This document shows, in pieces, positions 58,262 to 64,000 of a stretch of 64,000 bases of DNA. This stretch comes from an uncultured Rhizobiaceae bacterium. Lineage in GTDB: Bacteria; Pseudomonadota; Alphaproteobacteria; Rhizobiales; Rhizobiaceae. The notes beneath the pieces are model-generated. The model saw only the letters and a list, made by a program, of their open reading frames with translations, did not search any database and was not told where the DNA came from. The DNA lies in assembly GCA_958296345.1 (NCBI GenBank), contig CATQIJ010000008.1, positions 124,001 through 188,000 on the forward strand, read 5' to 3'. Numbering within the stretch: position 1 is the stretch's first letter; every line of letters starts with the position of its first letter. The position numbers and the translations under genes were made by a program.

Positions 58262-58644
58262 ATGTACTCAGAAGATACTTTCTTTCACCTTACCACTCAG
58301 GGGCGCATAGGACATGTGTTATTGTCACTAATGCTAAGCACCTTTACAATAGGATTATTCTGGAAAATCTCTAGCAGATTTAAGCTTCTAGTAAAGGTCT
58401 TATAGCACTTGTTTTTATATGGACCTTCATTTGGCTCTCACCTCAAGTTTATTACCTATATTATATTCAGCTTATCGATGGGCTACCACTACAAAATGTT
58501 GTCCAACGGCCACCATCAATAATCGAAGTTATCCAGACCATAACTTTTTCTGGAAAGAGCAATCTTTCAAATCATGGCAAGGGGCTAATTTTTTGGGTAA
58601 TGATACTGATTGCATTGAAAAAAAGAAAAACTGACATTAAATAA
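58262..58644 (+). CDS. Small membrane protein of unknown function (frameshifted as read)
   Basis: Divergent from gatB, 36 bases away. The frame from the ATG at 58262 (MYSEDTFFHLTTQGRIGHVLL, one hydrophobic segment) stops after 46 codons; adding one base near 58384–58391 continues it through SKGLIALVFIWTFIWLSPQVY to a TAA at 58644, giving about 127 residues with two to three hydrophobic segments. The continuity after correction suggests a real gene with a sequence error. Its function is not known to me. Confidence 0.55.
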
Positions 58645-58752
58645 TTTAGTAATTTGATAACCATCCCCTCAAATAATACAGCAATAATATCTAATTATTA
58701 ACGCCCAGAGGATGCAACTGCATTTTTAATTAACATACTTAAGTGGGCGAGT

Positions 58753-59874
58753 ATGATATTCCAGTTACTAACACCAGTGATCTCAATAGTTTTTGCTATA
58801 TGTTTTTTAGCAATTTATCTCTATGACAAAAGCAAAAGAGCACCTGCAATATTAGCAATTGCTTACGCATGTGGTTCTACTTCACTCATCATTGATATTT
58901 TTAGAGATAGCTTTGATCCAGCATCGGTAGCGATTGTTACCACAACTCTTTATACAGCAACATTATTTTTAACAATAACCAGCCTTGCTGTGCATTTTAG
59001 AATCAAAGCACCAACTTTATTAATGACCGTCATTTCAATTTTTCATACAGGAATCATTTTATATTTTATATATGTACAACCAGACATCACAATAAGAGCG
59101 GTTGTTGCAAACACAACTGCAGCAGGCTTAATTGCCTGTGCTTTACTTATTATTTCTCCAAAAGATAAACTGTTTATAAACAGGCTTTTGTTTTGGATTG
59201 CTGCAGCAGCATCAATTCAGTTCATATTAAGAGCAATTTTTATATTCTTCATGGCTTACCATCAAGGGTATCACTTGACGGATGCAAATTATTCTCAATC
59301 CATCATTATAATAAGTTTACATTTTTCTATTGCTATCCTTTCTTTGATACTGGCTGTGACAACATGCATTGCATTTGGCATAGACGCTATTTCAGACATC
59401 AAGAAAACAGTCGATACAGATATTCTGTCTGGCCTCCTTAACCGAATAGGTTTTGAGACAAAAGCCAAAGAAATAATCGCATCCGCTCAAGCAAAAGAAA
59501 CACCTGTTTCATTGGTTATTGCTGACCTAGACAAGTTCAAAGCTATAAATGACAAGTTTGGGCATATTGCTGGGGATGAAGTCATTCATGAGTTTGGAAA
59601 ACTAATAAGAACACTAACTAGAAATGGCGATGTTGGTGGAAGAATTAGTGGCAAAGGGTTCTGCATTTTATTGCAATCAGCGGACATCAATTTTGGTCGA
59701 CTTTTAGCAGAAAGTATTCGTCAGGGATTAGAAACCCATAGTTTTTCAACAAAGGATGAAGTTGTTTCTTTAACGGCAAGTTTTGGAGTAGCAGAATCAA
59801 ACGGACAAGATAGTTACAATGGCCTATTTGCCAGAGCAGATGAAGAATTATATAGAGCCAAGAATTCAGGGTAA
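58753..59874 (+). CDS. Membrane protein with degenerate GGDEF domain
   Basis: 373 residues: six or seven transmembrane helices (1–215) as sensor, then a GGDEF-type domain. The domain start DTDILSGLLNRIGF and metal-binding VIADLDKFKAINDKFGHIAGDEVI are conserved, but the catalytic A-site, normally RxGGDEF, reads GGRISGKGFCILL (SGKGF). Cyclic-di-GMP synthesis is therefore unlikely; it may bind GTP or act as a regulator. The end FARADEELYRAKNSG is normal. No EAL domain. Downstream lies convergent PBP1A. Confidence 0.85.
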   Translation: MIFQLLTPVISIVFAICFLAIYLYDKSKRAPAILAIAYACGSTSLIIDIFRDSFDPASVAIVTTTLYTATLFLTITSLAVHFRIKAPTLLMTVISIFHTGIILYFIYVQPDITIRAVVANTTAAGLIACALLIISPKDKLFINRLLFWIAAAASIQFILRAIFIFFMAYHQGYHLTDANYSQSIIIISLHFSIAILSLILAVTTCIAFGIDAISDIKKTVDTDILSGLLNRIGFETKAKEIIASAQAKETPVSLVIADLDKFKAINDKFGHIAGDEVIHEFGKLIRTLTRNGDVGGRISGKGFCILLQSADINFGRLLAESIRQGLETHSFSTKDEVVSLTASFGVAESNGQDSYNGLFARADEELYRAKNSG

Positions 59875-59927
59875 AACCAAGTAAGACCTAAACGCTCAAA
59901 CTATCTCCTGAAATCTGTAGCATAAGT

Positions 59928-62405
59928 TTAATACAAACCGCCCGTTCCGCCAATCACAGCACGTTCAGCTGATGGGGAAACACCCTGACGAATAGCATCA
60001 GATATAGCGCCACCTTCAAAGCCGATTACAGAATATCGATCTGGAGGAGCTGTGCCTGGTTTAAAGGCCTCCATAATCACACCATTTCCACCAGCTTTTG
60101 CAAGAAGACCAGTTTTACGGTTGATTGGAATAAGCTTGATACCTCGTGGAACACGAAAATCTACTTTAGCCTTGCCATCAAGCGCATCTTTCATGAAGTT
60201 CGTAAAGATTGGAGCAGCAAGTCCGCCCCCAGTATTACCTTTACCCATCGGTTTTGGATTATCATAACCGATATAAACACCAGTAACTAAGTCAGGCGTA
60301 TAACCAACAAACCAAGCATCTTTCTCTTCATTTGTTGTACCAGTCTTACCTGCTACAGGAACTCCAACACCTTTTACAACAGGGGCTGTACCGCGTGTTA
60401 CAACACCTTCCATAATAGATGTCATTTGATAAGCCGTCATTGGATCAAGGACTTGTTCACGGTCATCTTCAAGAACAGGCTCTTGCTGCCCCTCCCAAGA
60501 CGAAGCATTACAATCATTACAGATACGCTGCTCGTGTTTAAAAATGGTTTTACCATATCGGTCCTGAATACGGTCAATTAGAGACGGCTTGATAGCTTTA
60601 CCACCGTTTGCAAGCACAGAATAAGCAGCGGCCATTCGCATAACTGTGGTCTCACCAGAACCAAGCGACATAGAAAGAACTGGCAGCATTTTATCGTAAA
60701 TACCAAAGCGTTCAGCATATTGGGCAACCAACGGCATCCCCATATCTTTAGCCAGACGTACAGTCATAAGATTACGAGACTTTTCAATGCCTAGACGCAG
60801 TGTAGATGGGCCAGCAAACCTACCACCATAGTTTTTTGGTTCCCAAACACCTAAGCTTCCACCTTGATCAACTTTAATAGGCCCATCTAACACGACCGAC
60901 GAAGGTGTGTAGCCATTATCAAGCGCGGCCGCATATACAAAAGGTTTGAACGATGAGCCAGGCTGACGGTAAGCTTGTGTTGCACGGTTAAACTGTGAGT
61001 CAGCAAACGAGAACCCACCTGCCATAGCAAGAACCCGGCCTGTGTGTGGATCCATAGCAACAATCGCACCAGAGACTTTTGGTTTCTGACGTAATCTAAA
61101 GCGCGTAGTAGTAGTTAAATCTTCACCCAACGGCTCAACATAAATAATATCACCTACATTTAAAACACCATCGACACCTTTAGCTGTTCGACGATCTTCG
61201 CCTATGCGAACCCGAAGCGCCCACTTCATGTCTTTTAACTCAACAGTGGCTACACGGCGATCGTTCTTGAGTTTACCTGATGCTAGTTTTCCAGGTTTAA
61301 TGCCAACGGTAGCAGAGCCTTTGTCTGCTCCGAGAACAACAGCAACTTTCCATTCAGGAACATCACTTAATGCTTTTACATCCTTTAGAGAAACACCCCA
61401 ATCTTCACCAACTTCAATATTTTGTAAAGGGCCTCTAAAACCACGCTGGATATCAAATTTTATTAAACCAGTCTGTAGTGCCTTACGAGCTTTTCTTTGC
61501 ATTACAGGATCAAGTGTCGTCCTGATAGAAAGCCCACCTTCATAAAGCGCATCTTCACCGTAGCGATCAACAACTTCACGCCTAACTTCTTCAGAAAAAT
61601 ATTCAGATGATGCTAAGTAAGAAGAACCGCGACGAGGATTTACATCCAACCCTTTGGCTTTTGCTTCATCAGCTTCTTTGCGAGTTGCATAACCATTTTC
61701 AACCATACGATCCAAAACCCAGTTACGACGCGTCAGAGCCTTTTTTGTGTCACGGAATGGATGATAATTGCTAGGCGCCTTTGGAAGAGCAGCAAGGTAT
61801 GCAGCCTGATGAAGCTCAACTTCGTGTACAGATTTATTGAAATAAGTAAGCGAAGCCCCTGCTACACCATAAGCACTCAAGCCCAGATAAATTTCATTTA
61901 GATAAAGCTCTAATATTCGATCCTTAGAATAAGCCGACTCAATGCGCATCGAAAGTAACGCTTCTTTAACTTTACGATCAATTGAACGCTCATTGGAAAG
62001 TAAGAAGTTCTTTGCGACCTGTTGAGTAATCGTCGAAGCACCAATAGCACGTCTGCCAGAGCCGTAATTTTTGATGTTTGTAATAACAGCGCGCGCTATA
62101 CCAGTCGGATCAACTCCGCCGTGCTTATAGAAGTTCTTATCCTCAGCAGAAAGAAAAGCTGCCTTGATAGTATCTGGAATAGCTTGAATTGGAAGATAAA
62201 GACGACGTTCCCTAGCATATTCAGCCATTAATGAACCATTGCCCGAGTGAATACGTGTTGTAACAGGCGGCTCATAAGCATTAAGAACTTCATAATCTGG
62301 CAAGTCTTTCGACATATCCGACAAATACCAAGCGATTCCCGCAACAACAAGAATAGCAAGCAACATTCCCATGCCAAATAAGTAACCAAAAATCCTCAAA
62401 AGCAT
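59928..62405 (-). CDS. mrcA: Penicillin-binding protein 1A
   Basis: Bifunctional peptidoglycan glycosyltransferase/transpeptidase, 825 residues. N-terminal membrane anchor (about 5–28). The glycosyltransferase has AEDKNFYKHGGVDPTGIARA and GASTITQQVAKNFLLSNERS. The transpeptidase has RQPGSSFKPFVYAAAL (SxxK), KSRNLMTVRLA (SxN) and AGKTGTTNEEKDAWFVGYTPD (KTG). An OB-like domain (about 330–460) lies between. It follows the amidase gene by 203 bases, the amiC–mrcA order of the group. Confidence 0.96.
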   Translation of the reverse strand: MLLRIFGYLFGMGMLLAILVVAGIAWYLSDMSKDLPDYEVLNAYEPPVTTRIHSGNGSLMAEYARERRLYLPIQAIPDTIKAAFLSAEDKNFYKHGGVDPTGIARAVITNIKNYGSGRRAIGASTITQQVAKNFLLSNERSIDRKVKEALLSMRIESAYSKDRILELYLNEIYLGLSAYGVAGASLTYFNKSVHEVELHQAAYLAALPKAPSNYHPFRDTKKALTRRNWVLDRMVENGYATRKEADEAKAKGLDVNPRRGSSYLASSEYFSEEVRREVVDRYGEDALYEGGLSIRTTLDPVMQRKARKALQTGLIKFDIQRGFRGPLQNIEVGEDWGVSLKDVKALSDVPEWKVAVVLGADKGSATVGIKPGKLASGKLKNDRRVATVELKDMKWALRVRIGEDRRTAKGVDGVLNVGDIIYVEPLGEDLTTTTRFRLRQKPKVSGAIVAMDPHTGRVLAMAGGFSFADSQFNRATQAYRQPGSSFKPFVYAAALDNGYTPSSVVLDGPIKVDQGGSLGVWEPKNYGGRFAGPSTLRLGIEKSRNLMTVRLAKDMGMPLVAQYAERFGIYDKMLPVLSMSLGSGETTVMRMAAAYSVLANGGKAIKPSLIDRIQDRYGKTIFKHEQRICNDCNASSWEGQQEPVLEDDREQVLDPMTAYQMTSIMEGVVTRGTAPVVKGVGVPVAGKTGTTNEEKDAWFVGYTPDLVTGVYIGYDNPKPMGKGNTGGGLAAPIFTNFMKDALDGKAKVDFRVPRGIKLIPINRKTGLLAKAGGNGVIMEAFKPGTAPPDRYSVIGFEGGAISDAIRQGVSPSAERAVIGGTGGLY

Positions 62406-62608
62406 CTATTTTATTCCATAATAACAAAGTCTTACGACAAGCTCACCATACTAAATCAAATACAGTGAATCTAAACTCCGCATATTGATTGTGCGCAAAT
62501 TACGGAGATAATATGATAATTCGTTCATCAGTAGCATATTTTTTGAAACTTAGATCTATTTAACTAGTAAAATTTTAGCCTGTTGCAGAATTGCAACCTT
62601 ACGTAAGC

Positions 62609-63817
62609 TTACTGCATTCTTGTTTCGAAAAACTGATAAATAGAAAGCGCAATGGCTTTCCCTGCTTTTGTTTGCCATTCTTTGCTCTGCAACAATTTCT
62701 CATCTTCTTGATTAGACAGATATCCAAGTTCAATTAAAACACTTGGCACCTCGGGAGCTTTTAAAACACCAAATGCAGCCGATCTTTGAGGGTTTTTAAT
62801 AAGCTTAACTTCGGAGTTCAGGTTTTTTACAAGTAAACTAGAAAACCGCCGTGAAAATCTTTTGGTTTCGCTCGTCGTTAAGTCAACCAAAATATCAACG
62901 ACAGTCTCAACCTCTTCTTCAACCGTAAGCCCGCCGATGAGATCAGCACTATTTTCACTTTCAGCAAGACGCTCTGATAGTTTATCAGAAGCCTTTTTTG
63001 ATAGAGTATAAATAGTAGATCCCCTAACAAACTTCTGCTTCAAAGAATCGGCATGAATGGAAATAAACAAATCAGCTTTTGAGCGGCGGCTAAAATCAAG
63101 TCGCTCACGAAGAGACATAAACTTGTCTTCTTCGCGGGTCATTAAAACATCAAACGGCCCCTCAGCCATCAATACTTCTTTGACTACTTTAGCAAAATCG
63201 AAAACGATATCTTTTTCTTGAGCCCCCTTACGCCCGACCGCTCCACCATCTATTCCGCCATGGCCAGGATCAAGAACGATAGTGAAACGTCCCTCTTTCT
63301 TCTTTATCGCAAGTACGCGATCGCCTTTTTGTGCAATATTACCACTTGTCCCAAAAGTAAGCTGCTGTTGCTGTAACAAATTAGTGAAAGTCTCTTCATC
63401 AGTGGAATCAAGATCAAGTAGGAACCTATAGTTTTCTTCATCCAATCGCTTTTTCAAGGATGCTTTTATAATCTCTACAGGAGCTGATAGCGATAAGACA
63501 ATTCTAGAGCGGCCTTCTGAAATCCTACCTAATTGAATTGCAGAGATTAATCCCCTTGGTTCAAGCTTATTATTCTCACCGAAGTTGAAAACTGTTTCAT
63601 CTAAATCAATGATAATCCGATTAGGTTTATCCATATAAAATGTTTGAACCGATAAATTCCGGTCAAAATCCAGAAAAAACCTAGTACTAGCACTATCGCC
63701 AGCGATACTGCCTGAAAATGCAACAGGTAGCTCTTTTGTCTGTGCGTGCACTTGCAGGGGCGCAACCAAAGTTAAGAACAGGGTAAAAACAATTGAAAGA
63801 ATGTGAATCAGGCGCAT
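62609..63817 (-). CDS. N-acetylmuramoyl-L-alanine amidase (AmiC type)
   Basis: 402 residues. Periplasmic zinc amidase that cleaves peptide stems from peptidoglycan at division. The signal peptide is MRLIHILSIVFTLFLTLVAPL..., ending in VHAQ; the AMIN domain (about 30–150, FFLDFDRNLSVQTFYMDKPNRIIIDL) targets septal peptidoglycan; the Amidase_3 domain has VLDPGHGGIDGGAVG (His), a Glu after KDIVFDFAK and FISIHADSL (His). The Met at 63817 is used; the longer frame to 63907 would place a hydrophobic stretch before the signal. Confidence 0.93.
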   Translation of the reverse strand: MRLIHILSIVFTLFLTLVAPLQVHAQTKELPVAFSGSIAGDSASTRFFLDFDRNLSVQTFYMDKPNRIIIDLDETVFNFGENNKLEPRGLISAIQLGRISEGRSRIVLSLSAPVEIIKASLKKRLDEENYRFLLDLDSTDEETFTNLLQQQQLTFGTSGNIAQKGDRVLAIKKKEGRFTIVLDPGHGGIDGGAVGRKGAQEKDIVFDFAKVVKEVLMAEGPFDVLMTREEDKFMSLRERLDFSRRSKADLFISIHADSLKQKFVRGSTIYTLSKKASDKLSERLAESENSADLIGGLTVEEEVETVVDILVDLTTSETKRFSRRFSSLLVKNLNSEVKLIKNPQRSAAFGVLKAPEVPSVLIELGYLSNQEDEKLLQSKEWQTKAGKAIALSIYQFFETRMQ

Positions 63818-63971
63818 TTTTTCTTTTACCAAAACAATATGAAGATTGCATGGAAAAACAAATATCAACTCGATAATAACGAATTTACTTGTGGTGAAGG
63901 AAAACATTGCTTATCTATTGAATCATCAATGCTATCCAGCAAAACTTCTTAATAGTTTTATGTTAGGATAA

Positions 63972-64000
63972 AATATCTACCTGCGGGGCTTTTAGATATT
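63972..64000 (+). promoter_or_regulatory. Hairpin at window end, possibly rne leader
   Basis: AATATCTA and TAGATATT form a perfect 8-bp stem around a 13-base GC-rich loop at the very edge of the window. In relatives rne (RNase E) is divergent from this amidase, so this may lie in its 5' leader, but the gene itself is outside the window. Confidence 0.3.

Noticed and set aside
1-64000. CRISPR arrays, insertion sequences, prophage or rRNA genes
   Set aside because: No regularly spaced repeats, transposase, integrase, phage structural genes or rRNA motifs were found on reading both strands.

Overview
The window looks like a chromosomal segment of an AT-rich (roughly 40% GC by eye) alphaproteobacterium of the order Hyphomicrobiales (Rhizobiales). 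This rests on gene content and order that I know from that order: argS–SPOR–nagZ–scpA–scpB–tatA–tatB–tatC–serS–surE next to dgt/erpA; pcm–tolC–popZ(DUF2497)–valS; an ExoR homologue; accB–accC–aat with DUF2155 and NDUFA12; and an AmiC-type amidase followed by PBP1A. I see no phage, insertion sequence, CRISPR array, rRNA or integron. Two tRNA genes (Cys, Asn) are present. Species cannot be named from sequence alone.

Layout. 0–13 kb: a long leftward block for chromosome segregation, cell wall, Tat export and translation (surE, serS, tatCBA, scpBA, nagZ, SPOR protein, argS, dgt), with an orphan FbpC-like ABC ATPase placed between scpB and tatA; erpA is divergent. 13–19.5 kb: mixed single genes (unknown protein, xthA, fatty acid desaturase, small secreted Cys protein, exoR, methyltransferase, FadL-type porin). 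19.6–26.5 kb: valS, popZ, tolC, pcm and the two tRNAs. 26.6–34 kb: fhs with a structured leader, then a cyclic-nucleotide signalling island: a class III nucleotide cyclase facing an unusual ABC exporter-like protein, a cyclic-nucleotide-binding protein and an MBL-fold hydrolase. 34–37.7 kb: cysK, alaX, sseA and an acetyltransferase. 37.8–46.7 kb: alanine dehydrogenase with a divergent Lrp regulator, hydrolase, MFS transporter, VOC dioxygenase, nitroreductase and an RND/MMPL exporter with a secreted protein. 46.9–54 kb: M48 protease, DsbA-like protein, accBC, aat, DUF2155, bluB, phosphatase and NDUFA12. 54–64 kb: glutamate dehydrogenase, DUF2853, GNAT, gatB, a diguanylate-cyclase-like protein, PBP1A, amidase, and a hairpin that may be the start of the rne leader.

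Two points stand out. First, nine genes are interrupted by 13 small indels, almost all in homopolymer runs; 10 of them fall in 26.69–35.67 kb. Undoing each one restores a continuous, family-like protein, so I read them as sequence errors in a low-quality stretch and annotate the full spans. Second, in the restored ABC protein of the signalling island the ATPase consensus residues (Walker A Lys, Walker B Asp, catalytic Glu, switch His) all appear substituted, and a roughly 380-residue insertion separates Walker A from the signature motif. With its neighbours (cyclase, cNMP-binding protein, MBL hydrolase) it is the best candidate here for an undescribed system.
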